From Granulicella sp. (lineage in GTDB: Bacteria > Acidobacteriota > Terriglobia > Terriglobales > Acidobacteriaceae): a stretch of DNA of 64,000 bases. The stretch is taken from positions 1 through 64,000 of the forward strand of contig DAIDKF010000009.1 in NCBI GenBank assembly GCA_027450185.1, given 5' to 3'. Position 1 is the stretch's first letter; every line of letters begins with the position of its first letter. Position numbers and translations under genes: made by a program. Below, one piece after another: positions 32,095 to 42,100 of this stretch. The notes beneath the pieces were generated by a model. It was given only the letters and a program-made list of their open reading frames with translations, was not told where the DNA came from and did no database searches.

Positions 32095-33149
32095 GGATTC
32101 ACCGTTTCCGTTGTGCCCTGTGGAGGCGTTGTTGGGGCGGATTCACCGGATGCAGAGGTCATGAAGGTCTGCTGCACGCGGTAGTTGGATTGCAGGTTCT
32201 TGATGAACTCGACCAGGTCAATCAGGCCATCTTCGCTGAGTTGCCCCTGGTACGTTGGCATGATGGGCGCAAAGCCAGCGGTCACATGCCTGGATGGATT
32301 CAGGATCGCGTCGCGTAGATATGCGTCGTCGACCAGAATCTGGCTGCCGTCGGTCAGCGTTAGCTTGGAACCATAGACCCCCGCAAGGCTTGGTCCGCGC
32401 GCGGCTGCCGTGCCGCTATGACAGGAGTTGCAGCCCATGCTTGCGAAGAGGCGTTCGCCATTCTGTGCCAGGCTCTGGCCTGATGTGGACTGCTCGAGCC
32501 ACTTCTTGTAATTTTCCGGGGTCATCACCGTCACTTCGCCGACCATGCCGGAGTGCTGCGTACCGCAGTACTGCGTGCAAAACAAGTGATACGTTCCAAC
32601 CTGCGTTGCTTCAAACCACACCGTCGTGTAGCGGCCGGGGATAGCTTCGCGCTTGATGCGGAAGTCCGGGATGGAAAAGCTGTGGAACACATCCTGCGAG
32701 ATCATGGTCAGTTGGACAGGCTTGCCAAGGGGCACGTGCAGCGCATTGATCTCGTGCTGCCCACCCGGGTGTTCCGCTTTCCACATCCACTGCTTGCCCA
32801 CAATGTAGATATTCATTGCGTTGGCCGGTGGGTCATAGATGCGGAAGTACAGCAGCGCGCCCCACACGAAGGTGACGAGGAAGATCGCGAGCGGAATAAT
32901 TGTCCATGTGGCTTCAAGCAGCGTAGAACCTTCGATCTGCGTCGCCACAGGATTTTTTTCGCGCCGGTAGCGGATGGAGAACACCAGCATCAGAACTGCT
33001 ACCAGCGCCGTTCCGACGATGGTCATCAGCACGAGAAAAAAGTACAACGCGTCGACATACGGTGAAATGCCACTCGCCTCCGCCGGAAACAGCGAGGAGT
33101 TGTGCAGCCACTTCACGAGAAATTGCCACAATACCGGACTAAGTCCCAT
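32091..33149 (-). CDS. ctaC: Cytochrome c oxidase subunit II with fused cytochrome c (caa3 type)
   Basis: 352 residues. Two N-terminal helices ([20 protein letters not shown] and [20 protein letters not shown]), a cupredoxin domain with the CuA site [17 protein letters not shown] plus [14 protein letters not shown], then a C-terminal cytochrome c domain with CNSCHSG and [10 protein letters not shown] (axial Met). The fusion defines a caa3-type oxidase that takes electrons directly or from ACIII. Last residues are Thr/Pro-rich. Start codon 33149; the sco stop is three bases upstream. Confidence 0.96.
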   Translation of the reverse strand: MGLSPVLWQFLVKWLHNSSLFPAEASGISPYVDALYFFLVLMTIVGTALVAVLMLVFSIRYRREKNPVATQIEGSTLLEATWTIIPLAIFLVTFVWGALLYFRIYDPPANAMNIYIVGKQWMWKAEHPGGQHEINALHVPLGKPVQLTMISQDVFHSFSIPDFRIKREAIPGRYTTVWFEATQVGTYHLFCTQYCGTQHSGMVGEVTVMTPENYKKWLEQSTSGQSLAQNGERLFASMGCNSCHSGTAAARGPSLAGVYGSKLTLTDGSQILVDDAYLRDAILNPSRHVTAGFAPIMPTYQGQLSEDGLIDLVEFIKNLQSNYRVQQTFMTSASGESAPTTPPQGTTETVNP

Positions 33150-33152
33150 CGT

Positions 33153-34163
33153 TTAGCCTTTATCCATTTCACCGGACTTTTTTTTGTCCGGCTGAGGGGT
33201 GTCTTGTTCGTGCGCAAGCTGGATATCGCGCCGAAACATTAAGAAGATGAAGCTGCCCAGCGACGCTACCGTAACGATACCGCCCAACTGAACGGCCCGC
33301 ACCACCATGAGGGAGTGCTTGTCGGTCTGCGGATCGTAGCGATAACAATAGGTCAGAATGTTTGCTACAGGCGATCCAATCTTATTTCCGGATGCGTCGA
33401 TGAGTCCTAGAAGCACGTCCTTGGGTGAGTACTCAACGCCGAGGTAGTACTGCGCAAGCTTGCCTTGGGGAGTGGCAAGTTCAATCGAACTCGCATGCGC
33501 GAATTGCGTGAGCCTGCCATCAGGCCCCGGCACGCGCACATAGCCAAACCCGACAGCGTTGGTGACAGCGTCTATCGCGGGCTGCTGTCCGGTCAGATAG
33601 TGCCAGCCTCCGGCCGTAGCGGGATGGCCGTAGCGGCGCAGATAGAAGGCCTTCTTCTCTGCTGCCAGCCTGGGTGTTTCAGCGGGATCGATGCTGACGA
33701 TCACAATTTGGAAATCCTTGCCGGGCACCAGGTTGACCATCTCAAGCGCGCTGGTCAGGCCATCCATCTCCTCCGAGCAGAGCATCGGGCAGTTGTAGTA
33801 CACCGTGGTGAGCACCACCGGGTGCTTGCCATCGAAGTACTTCCCCAGCGTGACCGGTTGCCCGGCGTCGTCGACAAACGGAGCATCGAGGGGCAGTTGT
33901 GCATTGAGGTGTTGGGTGACCTGTACTTTTTTTAGTACGGTCGGCAACTGATCGCCTACATTGTCTCCCTCGGTCTTGTCGCCGTAGCTGGAGACCTGGG
34001 CGCCACACCGCAGCGGCGCAGCCAGCAGGCCAAGCCCCAGCACCAGACCCGCAGTGGCTGCGAGGCTGGCTACGATGCTGCGGGTTTTGGTTGCTGCGAT
34101 CACCTTGTTCCTGCTCTCTGGACTGCTGTGCGATTGCGGCTCATCGTGCGGCCGCGTTGACAC
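33153..34163 (-). CDS. SCO1/SenC-type CuA assembly factor
   Basis: 336 residues with an N-terminal membrane helix (IVASLAATAGLVLGLGLLAA), a thioredoxin-like SCO domain with NCPMLCSEEMDG (Cys pair) and FAHASSIEL (conserved His), and an unusual second C-terminal helix (GGIVTVASLGSFIFLMF). The Cys2-His set loads copper into CuA of subunit II. The C-terminal membrane tail is as found in the alternative complex III-linked SCO proteins. It sits between a membrane protein of unknown function and ctaC. Confidence 0.93.
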   Translation of the reverse strand: MSTRPHDEPQSHSSPESRNKVIAATKTRSIVASLAATAGLVLGLGLLAAPLRCGAQVSSYGDKTEGDNVGDQLPTVLKKVQVTQHLNAQLPLDAPFVDDAGQPVTLGKYFDGKHPVVLTTVYYNCPMLCSEEMDGLTSALEMVNLVPGKDFQIVIVSIDPAETPRLAAEKKAFYLRRYGHPATAGGWHYLTGQQPAIDAVTNAVGFGYVRVPGPDGRLTQFAHASSIELATPQGKLAQYYLGVEYSPKDVLLGLIDASGNKIGSPVANILTYCYRYDPQTDKHSLMVVRAVQLGGIVTVASLGSFIFLMFRRDIQLAHEQDTPQPDKKKSGEMDKG

Positions 34164-34180
34164 GCTTTCTGCTTCGCGCT

Positions 34181-34858
34181 TTATTGCTTTCCTTCAGCGC
34201 GGTTGAACTCGTTTTTCTCTTCACGTGCCGCGATGGTCTGTAGTTCATATCCAGTGCGCGCGAATCCGTTGGTCAGCGGCGCCGTCACGGTAGGCGCAGT
34301 CTCTCCTGCCATCAGAGTGCCCGAAGTTTGCGGGGAGGATGCCTGCGGCAGGCCGCGCTGGAGAAGCAGTTGCATCGCGCGATCGATCGGAATACGGATT
34401 GTACCCGCAGGCAAATCCGACGAACTGCTGTAGTAGTTCAACAACAGATCCTCGCGTGCATGCAGATCAGCAAGGTCCTGATTGCCGTCGTCCGCTTCGA
34501 GGCGTGGCGTCGCAAAGGCCTGCGTCATCTGCTGCAACTGGCGTTGTTGCATGACGGCACTGGAGGTCAGATCCTCGCGCTTCTCTCCGCGCGGGGTTGC
34601 GCCGACCGTGGACAGATTCGTGTGCCATTTATCTGCTGTCCCATCATGCTTCACGAGCGCATAGTTGATCGCCTTCCCCATGGCAAAGGCGAAGAAGAAA
34701 AAGATCACCACGAAGCCCGACAGGCCTGCAAGAAACGTGATGACGCCGCCGACGCTTACATCCTCGACCTCGTAGCCGGGGTGTTCGCTGTCAGGCACCG
34801 ACGACCGATGCGCGATGACGTCCTGGGGCTGGCCCCTGTCTGGTCCCTCAGTGTGCAT
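34181..34858 (-). CDS. Single-TM protein of the ACIII-oxidase operon, unknown function
   Basis: 225 residues. One strong helix at about 37-60 (VGGVITFLAGLSGFVVIFFF) separates a short N-terminus from a long soluble part with ALVKHDGTADKW, Gln-rich QQRQLQQMTQAF, LNYYSSSSDLPAGTIRIPID and an Ala/Thr-rich tail. The last part has RIPIDRAMQLLLQRGLP, similar to the small helper domains seen in ACIII operons. It has no cofactor motif. The gene start overlaps actF by 11 bp and it precedes sco by 17 bp, so it is almost certainly made with the complex; a helper or accessory subunit is the likely role. Confidence 0.75.
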   Translation of the reverse strand: MHTEGPDRGQPQDVIAHRSSVPDSEHPGYEVEDVSVGGVITFLAGLSGFVVIFFFFAFAMGKAINYALVKHDGTADKWHTNLSTVGATPRGEKREDLTSSAVMQQRQLQQMTQAFATPRLEADDGNQDLADLHAREDLLLNYYSSSSDLPAGTIRIPIDRAMQLLLQRGLPQASSPQTSGTLMAGETAPTVTAPLTNGFARTGYELQTIAAREEKNEFNRAEGKQ

Positions 34859-36191
34859 GTTCAGGCTCCAAAAGCTCTTCGGTGTGCGGATCGTTCAGGT
34901 TGATCAGCGGCCGCTTCATCAACTCGGTCAGGTAAAACACCATCCAGAAAGCAACGACCGAGATGGGCACGGTGACGTAGGCCAGTATCCCGATATTGCC
35001 TGCGATGTGCAGGTTGCTGGCAGCGTCTCGGAAGTTTGGCTCGATCAGCCAGAACATGTCGATCAACCTGGCGACCAGCATGAAGCAGCACAGCCAGATC
35101 ATCTTGCTCTTCGAGCGCTTGATGTCGCGCGACAGCAGCAGGGAGAACGGAATCACCCAGTGGCAGATCACGTCCAGCGAGCAGATGACCCACCAGCCGC
35201 CGTGGATGCGGTGCAGGTACCAGGGGATTTCGTCCGGTACGTTGCCTGACCAGATGATGAGGAACTCCGCAAAGGTGAGATAGATATTCAGCATGACGAA
35301 GGCGAAGGCCAGCTTGCCGAGATCGTGTTGCTCGGTGATGCGGAACATCGTCTTCATCGGCTCATAGCGCGAGAGCAGAATCAGCGTGAGAATGCCCAGC
35401 GCCAGCACGGCGTAGCCCTGCGCCACGAGAAACTGCAACCCATACACCGACGAGTACCAGGTCACGTCGAGCGACTTCACAAACAGAATCACGAAGTCGG
35501 TCATCAGAAGGACGTAGAGGAGAATGGACGGGCCGGAGAGATTTTCGAAGCGTACCCGCCACTTGTCGAAGCTCGCCTGCGTTCCAGCAGTGGGGTCGTT
35601 GTCGCGCTGTATCGACCAGTGATTCAGCAGGGTGATCACGAGCGCCATCCATCCCAACACGATGGCCGCCTGAAAAACTGCCGCGACCGGGTTCAGCATC
35701 GCTTGCTTGGAGGTTGCGGTGAGTTGTTGCTCCTGCGTCATCAACCCCTGCTTGAGAGCCTCCAATTTGGCTGCCGCAGTGGGGAACGCGGCCCACTGAT
35801 AGAGGTGCTTCATCAGCAGCAAAATGGGGAGGGTCATGGCGATGAGCACCCAGATGGTGCGGGTCATGGCTTCGAGCGGGCGGCGCAGAATCTGCCCCCA
35901 CTTGCCGCCCGACACGTATTGCACCATCAGGAATGCGAGCGCTCCGCCAACAAAGTTGAAGCAGGTCATGTAGCCCATCAGGTAGGCGCGCAGCAGATGG
36001 TTGCGGCCCTCATGCGTTCCCAGGAAGGCGAGCGAGAGGAGCGCGAAGACAATCGCCACAATGCCGGCGCGCGTGCGCCATGTTGTGACGACGCCGGGTG
36101 CTGCCAGAACGGCGGGCAGTGTGCGCGGACGATGAGCTACAGCATGTCCCATTGCCAGGTCCGCTCCATGATGTTCGTTTGCCATTTCCAT
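34848..36191 (-). CDS. actF: Alternative complex III quinone-binding membrane subunit ActF
   Basis: 447 residues, about ten helices, relative of the NrfD-like ActC fold. Segments include MTCFNFVGGALAFLMVQYVS, GQILRRPLEAMTRTIWVLIA, FVILFVKSLDVTWYSSVYGL and MLVARLIDMFWLIEPNF. ActF pairs with ActC in ACIII (quinol:cytochrome c oxidoreductase). The Asp/Glu/His-containing helix NHWSIQRD and WSGNVPDEIPWYLHRIHGGW are typical of the subunit. It overlaps the next gene; start is ATG at 36191 or three codons later. Confidence 0.9.
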   Translation of the reverse strand: MEMANEHHGADLAMGHAVAHRPRTLPAVLAAPGVVTTWRTRAGIVAIVFALLSLAFLGTHEGRNHLLRAYLMGYMTCFNFVGGALAFLMVQYVSGGKWGQILRRPLEAMTRTIWVLIAMTLPILLLMKHLYQWAAFPTAAAKLEALKQGLMTQEQQLTATSKQAMLNPVAAVFQAAIVLGWMALVITLLNHWSIQRDNDPTAGTQASFDKWRVRFENLSGPSILLYVLLMTDFVILFVKSLDVTWYSSVYGLQFLVAQGYAVLALGILTLILLSRYEPMKTMFRITEQHDLGKLAFAFVMLNIYLTFAEFLIIWSGNVPDEIPWYLHRIHGGWWVICSLDVICHWVIPFSLLLSRDIKRSKSKMIWLCCFMLVARLIDMFWLIEPNFRDAASNLHIAGNIGILAYVTVPISVVAFWMVFYLTELMKRPLINLNDPHTEELLEPEHAH

Positions 36192-36257
36192 GCGTCAGTC
36201 GCCTTCAATCTCGTAGTTGCTTATCTTGTTGACTAGTCGCTGTTGCCTAGTCGCTGC

Positions 36258-37085
36258 CTAAAATGGTTTGCCATACGGCGTGCCGTTTGAAACTGGCGCG
36301 GCCGGTTCTCCGCCAGAGTCGCGCTGTCCGGAGTTCTCCGTCGCAGCCTTGCCGTAGTGCGCTCCTGCACCTGCCGGCGGCGTCCCCATCGGCTGGCCGG
36401 GGATTCCATTATCCTGACCGTTCGGGGTTCCGTAGACGGCTGTCGAAGGCAGCGCCCACGGATCCGCAAAACCGTTTGGCATACCCAGATCCTTCGCAAT
36501 GGCGTGAAGATCTTCGACGTGACCGTTCGGCGCAACATCGCTCGGCTTTGCATCCTGGCTTAGCTGCAACGCCCGTATATATGCAGCGACGGCCCAGCGG
36601 TCTGCCGGTGTCAACTGCGCAGAGTAATCGGGCATTGCGCCATAACCATTGGTCATCACCGTGAAGAAATGTCCGAGCGGGGCATTGCGAAGACGGTCCG
36701 TGTGGAAGTTGCCCGCGGGGCGATATCCACGCTGCACGATCATGCCCGCGCCATTGCCCACGCGAGAGTGACATGGCGCGCAGTAGATGTTGTAGCGCTC
36801 CTGCCCGCGCTCAAGCGTTGCGGCGTTCAAAGGAATCGGCAGGCCGTCGCCCTCTTTTGCGTCCTGGATGCCGGTATAGAAGTAAGCGTCCTGATCCATC
36901 TGATTGCGCGCGACGGTGTCTTCCACCTGCGGCCGCACCGAGCGTCCCGATGCAAAGAACGTGGTTCCGCGCTGGGGAATAAACTTCGGCTGATTGTGCA
37001 TATCCTGGCGGCAACCCGCCAGCACCAACATCGCCGTCATAGCCGCAGGCCCCGCAATCTTGCGCATCGTCCGCATTCCTCGCAT
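36258..37085 (-). CDS. actE: Alternative complex III monoheme cytochrome c ActE (lipoprotein)
   Basis: About 275 residues. The signal peptide ends in LVLAGC, a lipobox, so it is probably a lipoprotein. The mature part has MHNQPKFIPQRGTTFFASGR (family start of ActE), a heme site CAPCHSRVGNG and an axial-Met region GYGAMPDYSAQLTPADRW. Transfers electrons from ActA/quinol site to the oxidase. Three in-frame Met codons (37085, 37076, 37067) precede the signal sequence; the first was chosen. The Gly/Pro-rich C-terminus is low-complexity. Spacing to actD is 41 bp. Confidence 0.9.
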   Translation of the reverse strand: MRGMRTMRKIAGPAAMTAMLVLAGCRQDMHNQPKFIPQRGTTFFASGRSVRPQVEDTVARNQMDQDAYFYTGIQDAKEGDGLPIPLNAATLERGQERYNIYCAPCHSRVGNGAGMIVQRGYRPAGNFHTDRLRNAPLGHFFTVMTNGYGAMPDYSAQLTPADRWAVAAYIRALQLSQDAKPSDVAPNGHVEDLHAIAKDLGMPNGFADPWALPSTAVYGTPNGQDNGIPGQPMGTPPAGAGAHYGKAATENSGQRDSGGEPAAPVSNGTPYGKPF

Positions 37086-37126
37086 CGTCTTTCGTGATCC
37101 CTGTACCCTAACCCCTGATCCCTGTC

Positions 37127-37669
37127 TCAATGGTCAACCTCCACCACGGAGACTGGCGAAAACTGCTCCAGGAACTCACGCGTCTTTGCACCCTCGAACC
37201 TTGGATCATTCGCTTCGAGACAGAGGAAGAATTTATCCGTCGTCGCTCCGCTGGCGAAGTTAGGCGCGTTGAAGAGCGGGTGATACAACTGCGGCAATCC
37301 ATTCAACGCAATCATCCCGAAGGCCGCCGAGAGGCCGGCAAACAGAATCGTCATCTCATAGGCGGGAACCACAAACGCGGGCCAACTGAACAGCGGCATG
37401 GCGCGAAGATTCAGCGGATACCCCCACACGTTGATCCAGATCTCCAGCAGCGCTCCGGTCGTGAGGCCGGCGAGTCCGCCCAGCAGGCACAGCAGCGGCA
37501 CGCGCGTCTTGTGGAAACGCAGCGCCTCTGCGGCCTCTTCGACCGGATACGGTGTGTAGCACTCCATGCGGCGATAGCCCGCACGATGGGCCATCTCTGT
37601 TGCATGCACCAACTCACTCGGCGTATTGAACTCGGCCAGCAGGCCGTAGACTCCCTCGCGCGGCGGCAT
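37127..37669 (-). CDS. actD: Alternative complex III membrane subunit ActD (DUF3341)
   Basis: 180 residues. PREGVYGLLAEFNTPSELVH and YTPYPVEEAAEALRF are the soluble N-terminal DUF3341 signatures. Two helices follow (VPLLCLLGGLAGLTTGALLE and VVPAYEMTILFAGLSAAFGM), then NGLPQLYHPLFNA and a C-terminal TDKFFLCLEANDPRF. ActD is structural in ACIII. Its ATG overlaps the actC stop by one base (TAATG), implying coupled translation. Confidence 0.92.
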   Translation of the reverse strand: MPPREGVYGLLAEFNTPSELVHATEMAHRAGYRRMECYTPYPVEEAAEALRFHKTRVPLLCLLGGLAGLTTGALLEIWINVWGYPLNLRAMPLFSWPAFVVPAYEMTILFAGLSAAFGMIALNGLPQLYHPLFNAPNFASGATTDKFFLCLEANDPRFEGAKTREFLEQFSPVSVVEVDH

Positions 37670-39108
37670 TAGAGCGCCTCCTGGACAACAACTTCTGCAT
37701 CGGCGCCACCTGGACGCACCTTGGTCTGTGGCAGCATCATCCGTATCTCCGACATGGGCACCATCGGCGCCAGCCGCGCAAACAACAGGAACAGCGTGGT
37801 GAATAATCCCCAGGTCCCGATGAACAGCATGTAGTCCCACTTGGTGGCGCGATAGGTGCCCCAGCTTGACGGCAGATAGTCTCGATACAGGCTGGTCACG
37901 ACGATGACGAAGCGCTCAAACCACATCCCGATGTTCACCACGAACGACAGGAAGAAAAGGTAGCCGACATTGACGCGCAGCTTGCGACTCCACAGCGTCG
38001 TCAGCGGAATGGCAAGGTTGGTGAGGATCAGCACCCAGTATGCCCAGCCCATTGGCCCGAACATACGGTTCCACATCATGAAGAACTCCCAGTGGCTAGC
38101 CGAGTACCAACTCATGAAGACTTCCATGCCATACCCATAGCCCACGATCGAGCCCGTGGCCAGCATCACCTTCGCCATGTTGTCGAGATGCCGCAACGTC
38201 ACCAGGTCTTCGAGGTGATAGAACTTGCGGATCGGAATCGCCAGCGTCAACACCATCGCAAAGCCGGAGTACACGGCGCCGGCGACGAAGTACGGGGGGA
38301 AGATGGTTGTATGCCAGCCGGCCATTGCGGCCACTGCAAAGTCGAAGCTGATGGTGGTGTGCACCGAGAGCACCAGCGGCGTAGACAATCCCGCCAGCAG
38401 CAGTGACGCAGACTCATAACGTATCCAGTGGCGTGTCGAACCTCTCCACCCCAGGCTCAGCATGCCGTAGATGTACTTCGCCAGCGGCATTGTTGCGCGG
38501 TCGCGCAGCGTACCCAGATCCGGAATCATGCCGATGTACCAGAACACCACCGAGATCGTTGCGTACGTCGAGACCGCGAAGACGTCCCAGGCCAGCGGAC
38601 TGCGGAACTGCGGCCACACATTCATCGTGTTCGGATACGGCAGCAGCCAGTAGCCAAGCCACGGACGGCCTACGTGCAGCAACGGGAACATGCCGGCGCA
38701 TACGACGGCGAAGATCGTCATCGCCTCTGCAAAGCGGTTGATCGAGTTGCGCCAGGTCTGTTTGAACAGCAGCAGAATCGCGGAGATCAGCGTTCCCGCG
38801 TGGCCGATACCGATCCACCAGACAAAGTTGATGATGGCAAAGCCCCACGCTCCCGGAATCGTAATGCCCCAAATTCCGACGCCCTTCAGCACCAGCCACG
38901 TAACAGCGATGACGACGCCCAGCGCAACTGTTGCTGCGAGGAACAGGCCGCCCATCCACGCGATCGGCGTGTTGGACGTCAGCACGATGCCCGCGATCTT
39001 CTGCGTCACACTCTTGAACGTCTGCCCCGGCGCAATCACCGCGTACTCGCCGGTGCGCGGGTCAATCATCGGATCAACGATCTCCGGAATGGGTCCTTGG
39101 GTTGCCAT
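37669..39108 (-). CDS. actC: Alternative complex III NrfD-like quinol-binding subunit ActC
   Basis: 479 residues, about ten helices. WWIGIGHAGTLISAILLLFK is the conserved His-containing helix of the quinol pocket; FRSPLAWDVFAVSTY, LVLSVHTTISFDFAVA and HLDNMAKVMLATGSIVGYGY are further ActC/NrfD signatures. Oxidises menaquinol or ubiquinol on the periplasmic side. The ATG at 39108 is three bases from the actB stop; the frame open to 39288 is inside actB and not used. Confidence 0.94.
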   Translation of the reverse strand: MATQGPIPEIVDPMIDPRTGEYAVIAPGQTFKSVTQKIAGIVLTSNTPIAWMGGLFLAATVALGVVIAVTWLVLKGVGIWGITIPGAWGFAIINFVWWIGIGHAGTLISAILLLFKQTWRNSINRFAEAMTIFAVVCAGMFPLLHVGRPWLGYWLLPYPNTMNVWPQFRSPLAWDVFAVSTYATISVVFWYIGMIPDLGTLRDRATMPLAKYIYGMLSLGWRGSTRHWIRYESASLLLAGLSTPLVLSVHTTISFDFAVAAMAGWHTTIFPPYFVAGAVYSGFAMVLTLAIPIRKFYHLEDLVTLRHLDNMAKVMLATGSIVGYGYGMEVFMSWYSASHWEFFMMWNRMFGPMGWAYWVLILTNLAIPLTTLWSRKLRVNVGYLFFLSFVVNIGMWFERFVIVVTSLYRDYLPSSWGTYRATKWDYMLFIGTWGLFTTLFLLFARLAPMVPMSEIRMMLPQTKVRPGGADAEVVVQEAL

Positions 39109-39110
39109 CG

Positions 39111-42100
39111 TTATGCAAGCTCCGCGTTCGGGTTGATGACGCCAGCGGTATACGTCGTGCGCGGGCGGTAGTTCAAATCTGCGAGCACCTGGTAGTCGCG
39201 CTCCTCGGCCTTGCGCTTGACCACGCGCGACTTTGGATCGTTGAGATTGCCGAAGACGATCGCATCGGTCGGGCAAGCCTGCTGGCACGCCGTCTGAATC
39301 TCTCCATCCGCGATGGCGCGATTGTTCTTGTCGGCCTCAATCTTCACCGCCTCGATGCGCTGAATGCAGTAGCTGCACTTCTCCATCACGCCACGCGAGC
39401 GCACTGTTACATCCGGGTTGCGCATGAGCTTCAAGCTCTCAGTGTCGTAATCCGAGTACAACAGGAAGTTGAACCGGCGCACCTTGTACGGGCAGTTGTT
39501 CGAGCAGTAGCGCGTTCCAACGCAGCGGTTATAAACCATCGTGTTGATGCCCTCCGGCGTGTGGACCGTCGCACCCACCGGACAGACCTGCTCGCAGCCG
39601 GCGCTCTCGCAATGCTGGCAAAGCATCGGCTGGAAGTGCGCCATGGGCGCATGCAGATCGCCTTCGAAGTAGGTGTCGATACGCATCCACTGCATGATGC
39701 GGCCGATCTTCACCTGCTCGCGTCCCACCACCGCAATGTTGTTCTCCGCATAGCAGCTCACGATGCACGCATTGCATCCGACGCAGGAGTTCAGATCGAT
39801 CGACATCCCCCACTTGTTTTGCAACACCTTGCCCGCACTCACTTCCATCACATGGTCGTAGCGCCAGTTATCGGGGTAGAAACTGTCATCGTGCGGAACG
39901 GCCTCCCCTTGCGGGTTGTAGCCGACCTTATTCACCAGCGTGTCGTTGGAATCCTTCGTGCCAAGATGCGCGAAGTCAGGATTCTTCATCGCCTCTTCGT
40001 AGGTCGCGTAGCGAATGATGGACCGCTCCATCGCCTCATGTCCCGCCAGCGAATAGGTGCCCTGCGTATCAAACTCCGGATGCTCCAGATCGCGCTGCGC
40101 GAATGCTCCGCGATGCTCTATATTGTGCACCTTGGTGACGCACAAGTCGTACGATCCCTTACCACGCGCAATCGTCAGTCCGCCCGCAGAGAGCGGCTGA
40201 TCCGAGGTCCGCAGAGCATACGCATTGAAGCCAACGCCGGCGCCAACGCGTCCGCACTCCGCGCGTCGCCCTTGCCCCAGATGCACCGTCACAACATCGT
40301 TAGGATGTCCGGGCGCCATCAGCACCGGCGTAATGACCCTGCGGCCATTGAGCGCCAGCTCGATCGCCTCATTCTCCTCGATGCCCAGCTTGCCCATCAG
40401 ATCCATATTCATGAGCGCCGCATTATCCCAGCTCATGTTGGTCACCTGCTTGGGCAGTTCCTGCAGCCAGCCGTTATTGCCGTAGCGGCCGTCATAGAGC
40501 GAAGGATCGGGGCGGAAGCTGATCTCGATGCCGCTGCCCGCGCTCGCTGGAGTGACCACACCACTCTTCGGCGCACCGAGCGTCTTCGGCACGAACGCCG
40601 TGTCCGCAACCCAGCCATCATGCAGCGCCTTGCGCCACGCCATCTGGAACGGCGTGCTGGCCCGCGCCACGCCAAGAGCAGCCTTCGCCGCAGCCTCCGC
40701 GGCCGCGCTGTTTCCGGTACCGCTGGCCGCCGGAACAGGCACACTCGCGGCCACGGTCTTCACTTCGTCTCCGCCCGGCGCGTTGATATAAGTCTTCGCG
40801 TTGGCGAGCACCAGCTCATACGCGCTCACCTGCGGATCGATCAGCGTCTGCAGAATATCGTGCGCGCTCTTGCCGCCATACAGCGGCTCAATCATCGGCT
40901 GCACAATCGAGATGGTGCCGTCGTATGCGCGGGTGTCTGTCCAGCTCTCGAGGTAGTGCGACTTGTTGATATGCCACGTCGAGTAGAAGCCGGTCTCGTC
41001 CACATGCGAGCCAAGATGCACGCTGTATGGCACCTTGTTGAACGCGTCTTCAAAGTTCAAATCTACCGGAGCGTTGTAGAGCGGATTGACGCCCAGCATC
41101 ACCAGCCACTCGACCTTGCCAGCGTTCATGTCCGCGACCAGCGCCTTCATATCCGACACATGCTCGCTCGGGATCGGCACCACCGTCTCGGTGTAGAAGA
41201 CCGTCTTGCCGACCGCGCCCAGTCCCGCATTCACCGTCAGAGCCGCATTGTGCGCCGCCTGCGAACTGGACGGTCCAACGACGATCGCAAACCGGCCGCC
41301 GGACTTCTTGATGTCCTTCATCACGACGGACAAAAACTTCTGCGCCTCGGTATTGCTCAGCGTCGAGTTCCCGCCCGCCAGCGCATTCGCAAACTGGTCG
41401 ATCTCGCTCGGCTTGAGCGCCAGGCGATGCTCGGCCTTGAAGCCCGTCACCGTCGGCATCGTTTCGACGACGTAGAGCCGGTTCATCGGCTTGTCTTTGT
41501 CAAAGCGATGGCGTCCGGCCCAGGCCGCCGACATCGGGAGGAATCCAGGGAACCCGATTCCACCCAGAAAATCCGCATCCAGCGCAAGAATCACATCCGC
41601 ATCTTCGAGCTTGTACTGCGTGTCGTAGTAATCGCCAAACGCAGCCTTTGATGCAGCACGGCCCGCGTCGTTGTTCACCGGTTCATACTGCACCAGCTTC
41701 GCCTGCGGATACTTCGCCTGCACCTGCTTCCACTGCGCAGCCAGCGTCGGCGACGTAATCGTCTCCGAGAGGAACACCACGCCGTCACCGGTCTTGCTTG
41801 CCGCAACCGCCTTCGCAAACTCCTGCTGGAAGCGGCTGAAGTCCGCCTGCTCTCCACGGAAGCGCGGAAACTGCGAGCGGTCCGGATCATACAGATCGAG
41901 CAACGACGCCTGCGTAAACGCATCCGACTTGCCCTTCGCTATCGGGTGCTCGGGATTGCCCTCCAACTTGATGGGGCGGAACGCATCCGACTTCACCAGC
42001 ACCGGAATCGCGCCCGTCGGGAACGGATGCGCCGTAGCAAAGTACATCGGCTTGCCGAGCACCAGGTCTTCAGGCTGCTTCACATACGGAAAGATCGGCT

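Noticed and set aside
39102-41651. 849-codon open frame antisense to actB
   Set aside because: Arg/His/Leu-rich translation with no domain; it is the mirror frame of the high-GC actB gene, which has unmistakable Fe-S and Tat motifs.
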